A stretch of DNA of 64,000 bases. It comes from CAWBOY01 sp963790585. Lineage in GTDB: Bacteria; Planctomycetota; Planctomycetia; Gemmatales; Gemmataceae. The position numbers and the translations under genes were made by a program. The DNA is taken from contig CAWBOY010000003.1 of the NCBI GenBank assembly GCA_963790585.1, forward strand, positions 372,001 to 436,000, given 5' to 3'. The notes beneath the pieces were generated by a model, which was not told the origin of the DNA, made no database searches, and saw nothing but the letters and a program-made list of their open reading frames with translations. Shown here piece by piece: positions 19,782 to 29,484 of this stretch. Position 1 is the first letter of the stretch; every line of letters begins with the position of its first letter.

Positions 19782-22535
19782 GTGAGTTTCTTCAATTGGC
19801 TTTCTTCCCTCGCCCAGATCCCGAAACACAATTCGACACACCGCAAGGCTCGACCGAGTCAGCGCACGAGGCTGGGCGTCGAACGACTCGAAGACCGCAC
19901 CGTTCCATCGTTTACCGCGTCCCTCACGGGCGGCACTCTGACGTTCACGAGCACCACTCCCAACGACAAGCTCGTGCTTTTCTCTGATAACAACGGCAAT
20001 CTCGAGCATAACCGCAGCGCCGATCCGGGCTTCGCTAGCGCCTATGACATGGATAGCACGGCCGGCGGCGTCCAAGGTCTTAGCCTGGCCAACTTGACCA
20101 ATCTCGTCATCAATGCCACGGGCACCGGAAGCAGTGTCGATTTGACCGGGCTCCTTTACAGTGGCGCAGCCACGATTCAGGCCAATTCGCTTTCGGTCGC
20201 GGGCGATGTGAATTACGTCCTCACGAACACCAAGCTGACGCTCTCCAACGGCGGCAACTACAATCTGACTGGCGTCACCAACGTCACCCTGACCGCGGGC
20301 TCGTCGAACGACACCATCGACGCCACGGCCTTTAGCGCCGGCCCGGTGACACTCAACGGCGGCACGGGGAAGGCGACCCTCAAAGGCGGCTCCGACGGTT
20401 CGACGTTTATCGTCGGCAGCAGCACCAACGCCATCATGGGAACCGGCTCGAACAATACTCTCATGGCCACGGGCTCGGGAGCCATCACGCTCACCAATTC
20501 GTCGCTCACTATCGGCGGTAAGGTCATTTCCCTCAGCGGCATCCAAACGGCCGATTTGACCGGCGGCGCGACGGCCACCACTTTTGACGTCAGCGGTTGG
20601 ACCGGAGGCGGCACTCTCAAAGGCACGAGTGGTAATGACGGCGTCGTTTGCACCGCCGACACGACCTTTGTTCTCAGTGATGGGTTACTGCAACTGAACT
20701 CTGGTCCGGTCTACACCCTGTCAGGAATTGAAAACGCGACCCTGACCGGCGGCCCCGGCGACAATACCTTCTCCGTTCATAACTGGAGCGGCACCGACAC
20801 TCTGAACGGCGGCGGCGGCACGGATACGTACTTGATAACTCTCAACGCCAGCGGCACAGGCAACACGACGATCGCAAACGGCAACGCGGTCAATGCGACC
20901 GGGAGCGCTTTTATCTTCGGGCCCGATACGCCGTCACCGATTACCGTTGGGTCAGCCACACTGACGATGGGAACCCAGACGGTGAATTTTAGCGGACTCA
21001 ATAAGTTCACTGTCGATGGCGGACTGGGAGCCGACAATATCTCTGTCCAGGGTAGTGCGCCTGGCACGACCGTCACGATTCAGAGCGGCGCGGGCAATGA
21101 CTCGATCACCGTTTCTTCGGCGACAGGCACCCTGGACACCTTCCAGGGTCCACTCGTAGTGGACGGGGGCGCCGGATCTAACAAATTAACGGTCTCGGAA
21201 GCCAAGAGCACTACTCCGGACACGATCAATTTCACGGGTACACAGATAACGAGTGCCTCGCGCGGCTTCGCACTCAGTTACACGGCCTCGAATGGCACAT
21301 TTGCCAACGGCCTGGCTATGTATTTGGGATCTGGCAATGACACGGTCAACGTGAGCGGCACGATCGCGGGGGCCTCGACCTTTATCAAGGGTGGCGGCGG
21401 CAAGAACACATTTCTCGTTAGCAACAATGCCGGCGATCTGACGTCGCTGGCGGGCTACCTCTACCTCGACGGCGGCTCGGGAAGCAACACGCTGACCATT
21501 GACGAATCGGCTGGCACCACTTCGGATGTCGTGGCTGTCACGAACGCGGTCATATTCAGCACGAGCCGCCCCTACGCTGTTTATTACGGCAACAGCGGCG
21601 GCGGCAACTTCAGCGGCGGCGTCAATCTCAAGCTCGATTCCAGCAACAACGTCGTCAGCATCTTCAGCACCATCGCCAACGCGGCCACCGTCATCACTAC
21701 CGGAGCAGGCAAAAACAGTTTCTATGTAAACTCGATTACCAATACGCTTAGCGGGTTCAATGGGCCGCTCTACCTCATCGCGGGTTCGGGCACTAATTCG
21801 CTCCTCGTCACCGAAAGCGGCCTAACCACGGGTGACACGCTCACCCTGGGAGCAGGCTACATCTATAGCTCGCAAACATCTTTCTCCCTGAACTATGGTT
21901 CCAGCAGCACCGGTAGCTTTGCCAACGGCATCAGCGTCGTGACTGGCTCCGGCAAGAACACCATCGCCATTCAGGGCACGCAAAAGAATGCTCCGACGTA
22001 TCTGTTTACCGGCGCAGGCAACGATTACATCGTAGCCGGGTCGGCTCAGAATACGCTCGACACGTTCATCAGCACCGTCATCGTTTCGGGCGGTACCGGA
22101 ACGAACACGCTCTTGGTCAATGACGCCGGCTCGACGAAAAACGATAATCTCACCCTGGCGTTGACCTATGTGGCGGAGACAATCGGCTCGTTTGCCCTTG
22201 GCTTCAGCGGTAAGTTCTCGAGCATTACCGTCGCCCTCGGCTCAGGCAACGACGCCATCTCGATCACCGGCGAACCGACGGGAACGCTGCTGACGGTCAA
22301 CGCCGGTAACGGCAACAACACCTTCACGGTGGCCGTCACGACGACCACCGCATACACCGGTTTGGCTATTTATGGAGGCACGGGAACGAACACTTTGTTG
22401 ATTCAGGCCCCTGGGGCCGCGATGCAGACCGTCTCGACGGGAAGTGAATCAGGCTACGTGCAGGATACATACCCCGGTGGCGCGACGAGTTACGTGGGCT
22501 ACCGCGGTATCAGCGTCGTCAAGCGCACGGCATAA
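19782..22535 (+). CDS. Large repeat-rich exported protein with VERLEDR N-terminal motif
   Basis: The 917-aa protein probably starts at GTG 19782, preceded by AAGGAAAGGGG; the longer frame from 19713 is less likely. Residues about 31-42 read RLGVERLEDRTVPS, an N-terminal motif seen in many large planctomycete exported proteins and thought to direct export or surface location. The rest is Gly/Ser/Thr/Asn-rich beta-type sequence. From about residue 445 there are four tandem units of about 100 aa, each with GxGSNxLxV, then a SFANG-like segment, then GSGNDTVNV-like strands. The GGxGxD-like turns recall calcium-binding RTX repeats but do not match strictly. No enzyme motif was seen. Confidence 0.75.
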   Translation: MSFFNWLSSLAQIPKHNSTHRKARPSQRTRLGVERLEDRTVPSFTASLTGGTLTFTSTTPNDKLVLFSDNNGNLEHNRSADPGFASAYDMDSTAGGVQGLSLANLTNLVINATGTGSSVDLTGLLYSGAATIQANSLSVAGDVNYVLTNTKLTLSNGGNYNLTGVTNVTLTAGSSNDTIDATAFSAGPVTLNGGTGKATLKGGSDGSTFIVGSSTNAIMGTGSNNTLMATGSGAITLTNSSLTIGGKVISLSGIQTADLTGGATATTFDVSGWTGGGTLKGTSGNDGVVCTADTTFVLSDGLLQLNSGPVYTLSGIENATLTGGPGDNTFSVHNWSGTDTLNGGGGTDTYLITLNASGTGNTTIANGNAVNATGSAFIFGPDTPSPITVGSATLTMGTQTVNFSGLNKFTVDGGLGADNISVQGSAPGTTVTIQSGAGNDSITVSSATGTLDTFQGPLVVDGGAGSNKLTVSEAKSTTPDTINFTGTQITSASRGFALSYTASNGTFANGLAMYLGSGNDTVNVSGTIAGASTFIKGGGGKNTFLVSNNAGDLTSLAGYLYLDGGSGSNTLTIDESAGTTSDVVAVTNAVIFSTSRPYAVYYGNSGGGNFSGGVNLKLDSSNNVVSIFSTIANAATVITTGAGKNSFYVNSITNTLSGFNGPLYLIAGSGTNSLLVTESGLTTGDTLTLGAGYIYSSQTSFSLNYGSSSTGSFANGISVVTGSGKNTIAIQGTQKNAPTYLFTGAGNDYIVAGSAQNTLDTFISTVIVSGGTGTNTLLVNDAGSTKNDNLTLALTYVAETIGSFALGFSGKFSSITVALGSGNDAISITGEPTGTLLTVNAGNGNNTFTVAVTTTTAYTGLAIYGGTGTNTLLIQAPGAAMQTVSTGSESGYVQDTYPGGATSYVGYRGISVVKRTA

Positions 22536-22573
22536 GTGAGGGACCTGGCGCCGCGTTTGCTCACCAGCTCCAC

Positions 22574-22609
22574 GTCAGGACATTGTGCAAAGAAGCACAA
22601 TGTCCTGAC
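22574..22609. terminator. Hairpin between convergent genes
   Basis: A perfect 15-bp stem GTCAGGACATTGTGC / GCACAATGTCCTGAC encloses a 6-nt loop, between the convergent repeat-protein and LTxxQ genes. It has no strong T-tract, so a bidirectional terminator is probable but not certain. Confidence 0.55.
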
Positions 22610-22621
22610 GCTACGGGCTGA

Positions 22622-23029
22622 TTAAAACCCATCTTTGTTTCGATCGCCGCCTTTGCCGCCGCCCTTCCCACCGTCATCACCCTTGCCTTTACCTTTGCCT
22701 TTGCCGTCGCCGCCGAAGCCGCCACGACCGCCGGGGCCGTTGTCGCGCATCTCTTTGAGCTGTTTCTTTTGGTCGTCGGTCAAGATCTTGTCTAACTTGG
22801 TCTCCATATCTTTTTGAATGTCTTCCAGTTGTTTCTTCTGATCGTCGGTGAGCTTTAATTGTTCTTGGACGAAGGGAGGCAACAGCTGGCCAGGTTGCAT
22901 CGGACCGCCGCCAAACCCGCCTTTACCCTTGCCGCCTTTGCCCTTGGGACCATCCGGCGGTTGCGCTTCCGTGAGCGAGACGCTGAGAAACAGGCCAGCC
23001 AGGAGCAACAGTCCAGTTAACATGCGCAT
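22622..23029 (-). CDS. Small secreted LTxxQ (Spy/CpxP-like) protein
   Basis: The 135-aa product has a signal peptide (MRMLTGLLLLAGLFLSVSLTEA), then a Gly/Lys-rich stretch, then a helical core with two LTxxQ-type motifs (KLTDDQKKQLEDI and ILTDDQKKQLKEM) and a Gly/Lys/Asp tail ending RNKDGF. The paired LTxxQ motifs are the hallmark of Spy/CpxP-like periplasmic proteins that bind unfolded proteins or metals. The planctomycete versions are uncharacterised. Confidence 0.72.
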   Translation of the reverse strand: MRMLTGLLLLAGLFLSVSLTEAQPPDGPKGKGGKGKGGFGGGPMQPGQLLPPFVQEQLKLTDDQKKQLEDIQKDMETKLDKILTDDQKKQLKEMRDNGPGGRGGFGGDGKGKGKGKGDDGGKGGGKGGDRNKDGF

Positions 23030-23296
23030 GGGAATCTCCAGAGAGGTTGAAATCGAGTCACGATCATGCTCGACCGTGTCAGTTTACTCTTGCGAAATGA
23101 AGGGAGCATGAAGCGAAAGGTCGACCGAGCATTGGCCTCCACGACCCAAAAACACGAACAAACGCAGAAAAGTTGTCCCGAACAGCAATTTTTGAAAATA
23201 TCGGCAAACCCGTGGCGAAGTACCTCTCAGGCGGAGTGGACCGAAGTGCGGCCCCTTCGCGGGGACTACTAGGCCTAACCATCGGGGTTATACGAG

Positions 23297-24106
23297 ATGT
23301 TCAAGAAGCTGATTCTCACCACCGTCGCCGTCATTATTGGTCTGACCGTGGCCAAGAACTGGACCAAGATTCGCGAGACGGTCGAAGAAAAGATCGCCTG
23401 CCAGGACAGCAAACGGCCCTTCGACAAACGCATCATGGATCTCCGCAAAGAGATCACCAAGATCGACAGCGAACTCCGCAAGTCGGTCAACAACCTGATC
23501 AAGCTCGACCTTGATTGCAGCGAACTGCGCGAAGCGGCTGACAAGTACGAAGCCACCAAGGCGCCGCTCGAGAAGGAAGCCCGCGCCAAACGGGACGCCC
23601 TCAAGGACGCCACCGCCGAAGTGTCTGTCAAGAACGGCAGCTCCAAGACCAATTCCGTCGAACGCGCTCAGCGCGACCTCGACAGCGTCGTCCGCCGACT
23701 GAAATCGACCAAGGACAGCATCGAGAGCATCAAGGCTCGCCTCGCTCCCAAGGAAGAGTCGTTGGCCGCCGCCGAGGAGCGCGTCGCCACCATCAAGGAG
23801 AAGCGCGAGCAGCTCAAGAGCATGGTCGAGAAGCTCGAAGCCCAATACGAACGGCTCCGCGTCCAGCAGATGGTCAACAACATTGATGTCGATGATAGCG
23901 TCGTCAGCAAATGTGAGTCGCTTTACAAAGAAATCAGCCGTGATCTCAAGGAAGAAGAGCGCAAGGCCATCGAATATCCAAAACATGGCCTGAGCAACGG
24001 TTACGAGAAGCCAGCCAAGGATGAGAAGGCTGTTTCCGACTCGCTCAAGGCTGCCGACGAAGTCCTCGGCGAAGGCGATGCCGTGAAGTCGACCGTCAAG
24101 AACTGA
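23297..24106 (+). CDS. Membrane-anchored coiled-coil protein
   Basis: The 269-aa product has one N-terminal membrane helix (ILTTVAVIIGLTVA, about residues 6-19). Long heptad-rich helices rich in Lys, Glu and Arg follow (about 40-125 and 135-215), with few prolines until the tail. A structural role or a PspA-like envelope role is possible, but no PspA signature is evident. It stands alone between two hairpins. The ATG has a weak ribosome site. Confidence 0.65.
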   Translation: MFKKLILTTVAVIIGLTVAKNWTKIRETVEEKIACQDSKRPFDKRIMDLRKEITKIDSELRKSVNNLIKLDLDCSELREAADKYEATKAPLEKEARAKRDALKDATAEVSVKNGSSKTNSVERAQRDLDSVVRRLKSTKDSIESIKARLAPKEESLAAAEERVATIKEKREQLKSMVEKLEAQYERLRVQQMVNNIDVDDSVVSKCESLYKEISRDLKEEERKAIEYPKHGLSNGYEKPAKDEKAVSDSLKAADEVLGEGDAVKSTVKN

Positions 24107-24140
24107 TTGCCGTCCCCAGTCGCCGCGATTCGCCTACTTG

Positions 24141-24190
24141 CGAGCCGCGGGTGAGTACTCGAATTCATGCGAGTGCTGACCCGCGGCTCG
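24141..24190. repeat. Inverted repeat, possible terminator
   Basis: CGAGCCGCGG and CCGCGGCTCG close a 50-nt palindromic structure (24141-24190) just downstream of the coiled-coil gene. It resembles the other intergenic palindromes in form. Confidence 0.6.
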
Positions 24191-24264
24191 TGGCGAATTG
24201 GGACGCCCGATAGAATAACGAAACAATTGCTTCGTCGCGTGGTATTCAGGTTGGGACGTGCTTC

Positions 24265-25620
24265 ATGCTCGGCTTCGCTTGGCTAAACCTGAGACAGGCT
24301 CAAGAAGCCCTCAAGAATGGGCTTCTCGAAGAGGCTTTGCGTTTGCTCAATCAGCCGGGCGCGATGAACCAGCGCGGCAGTGGAGCCCTGCTGTCTCAGA
24401 TCGCCCGGGCCTTCGCCGATCGAGGCGATCGCCATTTGCGCAATGACGAAATCGAACTTGCCTGGCGCGATTTACTTCAAGCCGAGCAGCTTCAGACGAC
24501 GGAACGCGCCCCGGAACGGCTGCGGCAATCGCTGACGCGACTCGGTCTGGCCGAGGTTCGCGCCCAATTGCAAGCGGGCCATCCGGCTCAAGCCGAGGAA
24601 GCGGCAACGCGGCTCAAGTCGCGCGGCGTCATACCGCCGGAACTTCGAGCTTTGGAAGAAGCGGCCAGAGTCTGGACCAGCGCCCGCGCCGATGCGGATC
24701 GTGGCGAATTCATTCCCGCTCTGACCGAACTCGACCAGGCGCGGAGCTTGTTGCCCGCGAGCCTGCCGGTTCTCGAGCAGGCTAAATTGGCCATGCTCGA
24801 ACGCCAACGTGCCTATCTGCTCGCTCAGCAAAAAATGCACGTCGCGGCCAACGCTCGGCGATGGGCCGAGGTGGCCGAGCTCACGGAACAGATCCTGGCT
24901 GTTGCGCCGCAACACGCGGAAGCACGCCGGGCCCGCGGCATGGCCTGGAAAGCGGTCGAGCCGATTACCGTGACGTTGCCCAAGGTCGAAGCAGAAAACC
25001 AGGCCGATAACGGCCCGGTGCCGCTGCGGTTCCTCCTCTGGATCGACGGCGTCGGCGGCTTTTTGATCTGTCTGGGATCGCGTATCTCTCTTGGACAATC
25101 GGCCGCCGAAGCGCGGATCGATGTGCCGATCGTCGCCGACATCTCCCGGCTCCATGCCATGATGACGCGCGATGCCGAGGGATACATGCTCGAAGCGGTG
25201 CGTGAGATTCAGGTAAATGGCCAGCCGACGATCAAGACGCCGCTGCGATCGGGAGATCGAGTCACGCTCGGGTCGTCCTGCCAGTTCGTGTTTCGATTGC
25301 CCGTGCCGGCGAGCACGACGGCTCGGCTCGACATCGTCAGTGGCCATCGCCTGCCGCTTTCCGTTGACGGTGTGATCCTGATGGCCGATACGCTGATCCT
25401 CGGCTCGGGGCCGCACGCCCATATAAACGTGCCGGATTTGAAAGATCCGATCGTGCTCTATCGCATCAAGGATGGCCTGGGCGCGCGGCACGCAGGCTCG
25501 ATTCAGGTAAACGGTGAGAAACACCAAGACCGAGCGACGCTCGGATCGACGGCGAACGTGGTGTGCGATGATGTTTCGTTCGCGCTCGAGCCCGCGGGGG
25601 TGCGGCCCGGGTTTCGGTGA
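24265..25620 (+). CDS. FHA-domain protein with N-terminal helical repeats
   Basis: The 451-aa protein begins with about 230 residues of Ala/Leu/Glu-rich paired helices resembling degenerate TPRs (for example ALRLLNQPG and AEVAELTEQILAVAPQHAEA). It continues with an FHA-like beta domain (about 250-345) containing GSRISLGQS, ISRLHAMMTRD and a terminal VTLGSSCQFVFRLP strand. A second similar segment (about 350-450) lacks the SRxH core. FHA domains bind phosphothreonine. The Ser/Thr kinase gene follows on the same strand after a 238-bp repeat-filled gap, so the two are likely partners. Confidence 0.78.
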   Translation: MLGFAWLNLRQAQEALKNGLLEEALRLLNQPGAMNQRGSGALLSQIARAFADRGDRHLRNDEIELAWRDLLQAEQLQTTERAPERLRQSLTRLGLAEVRAQLQAGHPAQAEEAATRLKSRGVIPPELRALEEAARVWTSARADADRGEFIPALTELDQARSLLPASLPVLEQAKLAMLERQRAYLLAQQKMHVAANARRWAEVAELTEQILAVAPQHAEARRARGMAWKAVEPITVTLPKVEAENQADNGPVPLRFLLWIDGVGGFLICLGSRISLGQSAAEARIDVPIVADISRLHAMMTRDAEGYMLEAVREIQVNGQPTIKTPLRSGDRVTLGSSCQFVFRLPVPASTTARLDIVSGHRLPLSVDGVILMADTLILGSGPHAHINVPDLKDPIVLYRIKDGLGARHAGSIQVNGEKHQDRATLGSTANVVCDDVSFALEPAGVRPGFR

Positions 25621-25627
25621 CATAGGA

Positions 25628-25719
25628 GCCCCTCTCCCTCTGGGAGAGGGGTTGGGGTGAGGGTTAAACGAAGACATTCCGACCCTCACCCCCGACCCCT
25701 CTCCCTGACGGAGAGGGGA
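25628..25719. repeat. CCCTCTCCC/GGGAGAGGG-type intergenic repeat
   Basis: Two related arms, GCCCCTCTCCCTCTGGGAGAGGGG followed by GTTGGGGTGAGGGT and, inverted, ACCCTCACCCCCGACCCCTCTCCC, surround a short loop. Each arm also folds on itself. This style of repeat occurs widely in bacterial intergenic DNA. Confidence 0.75.
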
Positions 25720-25743
25720 GAGTCGGGATACTGCAGAGTATGC

Positions 25744-25820
25744 ATGGAACGGTCAGGAGACCGTTCCATAACTGGAAATGCACGGCGGTCGCGAATGGAA
25801 CGGTCAAGAGACCGTTCCAT
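25744..25820. repeat. Two GGAACGGT...ACCGTTCC palindromes (family D)
   Basis: ATGGAACGGTC(A)GGAGACCGTTCCAT-type palindromes lie at 25744-25769 and 25795-25820, just upstream of the kinase gene. Two further copies are at 29485-29550. They may form hairpins in the kinase leader. Confidence 0.75.
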
Positions 25821-25858
25821 AACAGGGGCTCAGGCGGAGAAGGGTGGGAGATTCGGCT

Positions 25859-27394
25859 ATGAAATTCACCTATGGTTCCGGCCAGCGTCCTCTGGACGGC
25901 TACACGCTCAAGCGCGGCATTGGCAAGGGCGGCTTCGGCGAGGTCTATTTCGCGCTGAGCGACGGCGGCAAGGAGGTGGCGCTCAAGCTCCTCAGGGGCG
26001 GCAACAGCGACATCGAGCTGCGCGGCGTCGTGCAATGCTTGAATCTCAAGCATCCCAACCTCGTCGCCCTTTATGACCTGCGCACCGACAGCCACGGCGA
26101 CACCTGGGTCGTCATGGAATATGTCAGCGGCGAACCGCTCAATGTCGTGCTATCCCGGCATCCCGACGGCGTGGCTCGTGAGCTGGCCCGAACCTGGTTT
26201 CTCGCGCTGGCGAAAGCCGTCGGCTACCTGCACGATCAGGGTATCGTCCACCGCGATCTCAAGCCTGGCAATATCTTCCTCGAAAACGGCACGCTCAAAG
26301 TCGGCGACTACGGGTTGAGCAAGTCGATCAGTATGAGCCATCGCAACCCGCAGACGCAGAGCATCGGCACCGTGCATTACATGGCTCCCGAGATCGCCAG
26401 CGGCAACTACAACAAGCAAATTGATATTTATGCGACCGGCATTATCCTTTATGAGATGCTGGTCGGCAAGGTGCCTTTTGAAGGGGAGACGGCGGGGGAG
26501 ATCCTCATCAAGCATTTGACGTCGACGCCGGATCTGAGCCGAGTTCCCAGGGAATACGCCGGCATTGTTGGCAAAGCGATCGCCAAGAATCCGGCTCATC
26601 GATATGCGAGCATTAACGAGTTCGCTCGCGCCGTCGAGTCGGTCGGCCAGTCTCGGCCGACGCCGGTGCCGGAGACGCAACCAACCTCGCAGCCGATTGC
26701 GGTCGCCGTGCCTGTGGCGAACACGAACGGCACGCCAACAACGCCGCCGCCGACGCCACTGCCGTTGCGCGGGCAGGTCAGCGAATTGTGCATGTCGCTC
26801 TTGTTGAGCGTGCTGTTCATCGCGGTCGGCGTCGTGCTTTGGGCGACGCTCGGCCAGTTTCGCGGCCACGACTCGAAACTTTATTCCATATTTCTCCAGA
26901 CGGTCGGAGCCAGCTGGCTTGTGCTCATCCTCAGCAAATTCTGGGGGGAGCAAAAAGGTGACGACTGGCGGCGCCGCATCATCATGCTGCTTTGCGGAGC
27001 GGGCCTTGGTTACGGCGTACTCTGGCTTGATGGCGGCATTTCAGGATTTTTGCCCGAGCCGAATTCGAGTCAGTCTGAGGGAAGTCGGCCGGCCGTTTTC
27101 ACGCCGACGCGGCTGATCCTGGAAGGCAGCTACCTGACTTACTTCGCGCTATCCCTGTTCGTTTTCCGCTGGTGGAAACTGACGGAGCGACATCGGACCA
27201 CGCGCTTCAGCATGTTTGGCGTGTTGGCCGTCGGTTTCTGGGCCTTCCTGTTTCTGCTACTCGCCCCGACGGCGGCCGATATGTGGCGCGGCACGGTGGC
27301 ACTGGTATTGTCGTCGGCCGTCATCCAAATTGTCAGCCCCTGGGAGCGTTCGCCGGCTCCAGCCCTGCGGCGTCTTCGCTTGCGAATGGCCTGA
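25859..27394 (+). CDS. Transmembrane Ser/Thr protein kinase (PknB-like)
   Basis: The 511-aa protein has an N-terminal Hanks-type kinase domain: glycine loop GIGKGGFGEV (about 20-29), Lys in VALKLL, catalytic loop HRDLKPGN (about 131), DYG in place of DFG, and GTVHYMAPE. A Pro/Thr linker (about 275-300) leads into five or six hydrophobic helices that anchor the protein. The ATG at 25859 follows GGGAG. It lies behind an FHA protein, a likely phospho-target or reader. The downstream lipoprotein gene starts 24 bp after the stop, suggesting one transcript. Confidence 0.9.
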   Translation: MKFTYGSGQRPLDGYTLKRGIGKGGFGEVYFALSDGGKEVALKLLRGGNSDIELRGVVQCLNLKHPNLVALYDLRTDSHGDTWVVMEYVSGEPLNVVLSRHPDGVARELARTWFLALAKAVGYLHDQGIVHRDLKPGNIFLENGTLKVGDYGLSKSISMSHRNPQTQSIGTVHYMAPEIASGNYNKQIDIYATGIILYEMLVGKVPFEGETAGEILIKHLTSTPDLSRVPREYAGIVGKAIAKNPAHRYASINEFARAVESVGQSRPTPVPETQPTSQPIAVAVPVANTNGTPTTPPPTPLPLRGQVSELCMSLLLSVLFIAVGVVLWATLGQFRGHDSKLYSIFLQTVGASWLVLILSKFWGEQKGDDWRRRIIMLLCGAGLGYGVLWLDGGISGFLPEPNSSQSEGSRPAVFTPTRLILEGSYLTYFALSLFVFRWWKLTERHRTTRFSMFGVLAVGFWAFLFLLLAPTAADMWRGTVALVLSSAVIQIVSPWERSPAPALRRLRLRMA

Positions 27395-27417
27395 AAAAGC
27401 ACCGAGGAGGAATCGTC

Positions 27418-28120
27418 ATGCGTTACTTAGCGATCTTGTGCGTGGGTGCCCTGGTGCTGCTTTCGGGTTGCAGTTCCCACACGTCGCGCCGTCCGATGGC
27501 ACGTGGCAAATCCAACGTCCAAGGCGTGGATACCAAACAACTACCCGACGTCAGGGATATTCGAACCGCACCGGACGCGATGCCTGCGCCCGAGCCGCTT
27601 ATCGTGGGCATGCCGCCGCTTCCGCGGCTGCCACAGGCGCTGCAGCGTCCGAAATTTCCCGAACCGATGGAGTTCAAGGCTCGCGCTTCAACCGAGTTCG
27701 ACGCAAGGAAAATGGCGTTTGACCGCGCGAGAAGAGCTGGCGACTATCTTGCTTCAGTTGTATCCAGACCTAAATTGGGTGCCCGAGAACAACGACCTGG
27801 AAAAAGCGCGCATCGTGCAAACCGTAAGCACCAAAGAGGGAGAGTCAGAGAATTTCGGCAAGTATTTCGAAGTTTATGTCCGCCTGGCACTCAACGACGA
27901 GACGATGCAAGAAATACGCACTCTCGCTCGGGCGAAAGCTGTCGAGCAACGCCAACATCTTGGTTTGATTGGCCTGATGGCAGCCATGGCCGTTGTCGCT
28001 GTTATCGGTGGTTATCTGCGCCTGGAGGAAATGACTCGCGGCTTTTACACCGGTTTGCTCAGAATCGTCGCAGTCGCCGTCCTCGCTCTCGCGGCCACGG
28101 GCCTCTGGCGGTTGCATTAG
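27418..28120 (+). pseudogene. Lipoprotein with C-terminal membrane helices, one frameshift
   Basis: The N-terminus has a lipoprotein signal (MRYLAILCVGALVLLSGCSS, lipobox LSGC). An Arg/Pro-rich stretch follows. Near 27722-27728 the frame changes: one extra base would restore DARKMAFDAREELATILLQL and continue to the stop at 28120, giving about 234 aa. The C-terminal part ends with two hydrophobic helices (LIGLMAAMAVVAVIGGYL and LLRIVAVAVLALAATGLW). It follows AGGAGG at good spacing and sits right behind the kinase gene. Function unknown. Confidence 0.65.
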
Positions 28121-28140
28121 AATGATAACCAACGGCGATT

Positions 28141-28262
28141 GCCGAGCCTGAAGCGTACGCGAAGAGCCTTTGTAATTTCAAAATTAAAATGCTCTTCGCG
28201 TACCCTGCAGGCACGGTAATACAGTGAATGCAAGTGCTCTTCGCTGACGGTTCAGGCTCGGC
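28141..28262. repeat. Family C inverted repeat
   Basis: Outer arms GCCGAGCCTGAA...TTCAGGCTCGGC with inner GTACGCGAAG/CTTCGCGTAC arms fill the gap between the convergent lipoprotein and enoyl-CoA hydratase genes. Related copies are at 32360 and 43014. Confidence 0.75.
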
Positions 28263-28263
28263 T

Positions 28264-29059
28264 TTATCGTCCCGAACCACCATGTGCCCACGGCACCGGC
28301 CGTTTCTCGAAAAACGCCGACAGTCCCTGACGACACTCCTCGCTCAGGCGCGGCGCGGCGCTCGCTTTGGCTGTTTCCGCGATCGTTGCTTTCTGATGTG
28401 AGAAGGAATTCAGCAGCGACTTCGTCGTCTTAATGGCGTTTGGTCCGCCTTCGGCAATGACATCGGCCCAGGCCAGGGCCTGTTCCAACACACGATCCGG
28501 CGCGGTGATGGTGTTGATGAGCCCCGCGCAAAGCCGAGTCCGCAGTTATCATGACGCCGGTGAGGAGCAGGTATCGAGCGGTCCGCTCGCCCACCAGTCG
28601 CATCAAGTGCGGCATCACCATCGCGGCGACCAGGCCACGGCGGACTTCGGGGTAACCAAACTTCGCGTCCGGCGTCGCCGCGGCCAAATCGCACACGGCT
28701 GCCAGACCAGCACCACCGGCGACAGCCGTACCGTTGACCGCCGCAATCGTGGGTGTCGACAGGTTATAGATCAGGTCAAAGAGTTTTCCTAACTGGAGCG
28801 CATCGTCCCAGACAATGCCGTCGGCGCTCTGGGACTTGATCGACTGTTGAAGTTCACTCAGATCCATGCCCGCGCAGAATATCGCGCCTGTGCCTGTGAG
28901 AATCACCGCCCGAATCGACGGGTCGACATCCGCTTTCAGATAACAATCGTGCAGAGCCGCGACCAGCTCACGGTTTAGCGCGTTGCGGCGATCAGGCCGA
29001 TTCATCGTGAGAACGGCGGCCGGTCCACGCTTTTGATAACGGACCAGTTCGGATTTCAT
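28264..29059 (-). pseudogene. Enoyl-CoA hydratase/isomerase, one frameshift
   Basis: Read across a shift at about 28530-28534 (one extra T in a T-run on the coding strand), this encodes about 264 aa of the crotonase superfamily. Motifs include LTMNRPDRRNALN, the oxyanion-hole segments ILTGTGAIFCAGMDLSEL and NGTAVAGGAGLAAVCDLA, and the C-terminal EGGPNAIKTTKSLLN. The start ATG overlaps the stop of the upstream AtuA_C gene (ATGA), so the two are translationally coupled. Hydration of an acyl-CoA double bond is the family reaction; the substrate is unknown but may relate to branched or terpenoid acids given the neighbour. Confidence 0.8.
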
Positions 29060-29409
29060 GTTTCATCTCTCTTCCGCGGCGATTCCGGTATTTCGATCGA
29101 TCCGAGACGGGAAAGCGGCATCCGCAGGAGCGCGAGCGCCAGCGTCTTACCTTGTGTATCCGAGCGCAGTGATCGGCTCGCGCCGCCGGCCAGGACGTCG
29201 TAGAGCAGAAAATTGAGAGCGTCGACGTTCGCCGCTTCGTAGCGCACCACGCGCGACGCACCCAGAGGCCGAAAGTAATCCGCGACCACCTCGGCCGTAA
29301 GATGCTGACGCAGCCAGGCGAAGCCCTCCGGCGTATAGGCAATCACCGCGATATTCGCGTGATTCCCCTTGTCGCCGCTGCGCCCATGAGCGAGGTTCGA
29401 GAGTCGCAT
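29056..29409 (-). CDS. AtuA C-terminal-domain-like protein
   Basis: This 117-aa protein (start MRLSNLAH, ribosome site GAGG) opens with LAHGRSGDKGNHANIAVIA, the signature of the small domain fused to the C-terminus of AtuA (acyclic terpene utilisation, DUF1446). Stand-alone versions are often paired with a separate large AtuA domain, which is absent here. It overlaps the enoyl-CoA hydratase start by 4 bases. Participation in branched or terpenoid acyl-CoA breakdown is an inference from the family. Confidence 0.72.
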   Translation of the reverse strand: MRLSNLAHGRSGDKGNHANIAVIAYTPEGFAWLRQHLTAEVVADYFRPLGASRVVRYEAANVDALNFLLYDVLAGGASRSLRSDTQGKTLALALLRMPLSRLGSIEIPESPRKRDET

Positions 29410-29484
29410 GGATACGCCTCGTGAATTGACTGGAACCAAACCCTACCCCGTTTAGCCGCGAGCCGGTGGGCGAGCGCTCGTGTT

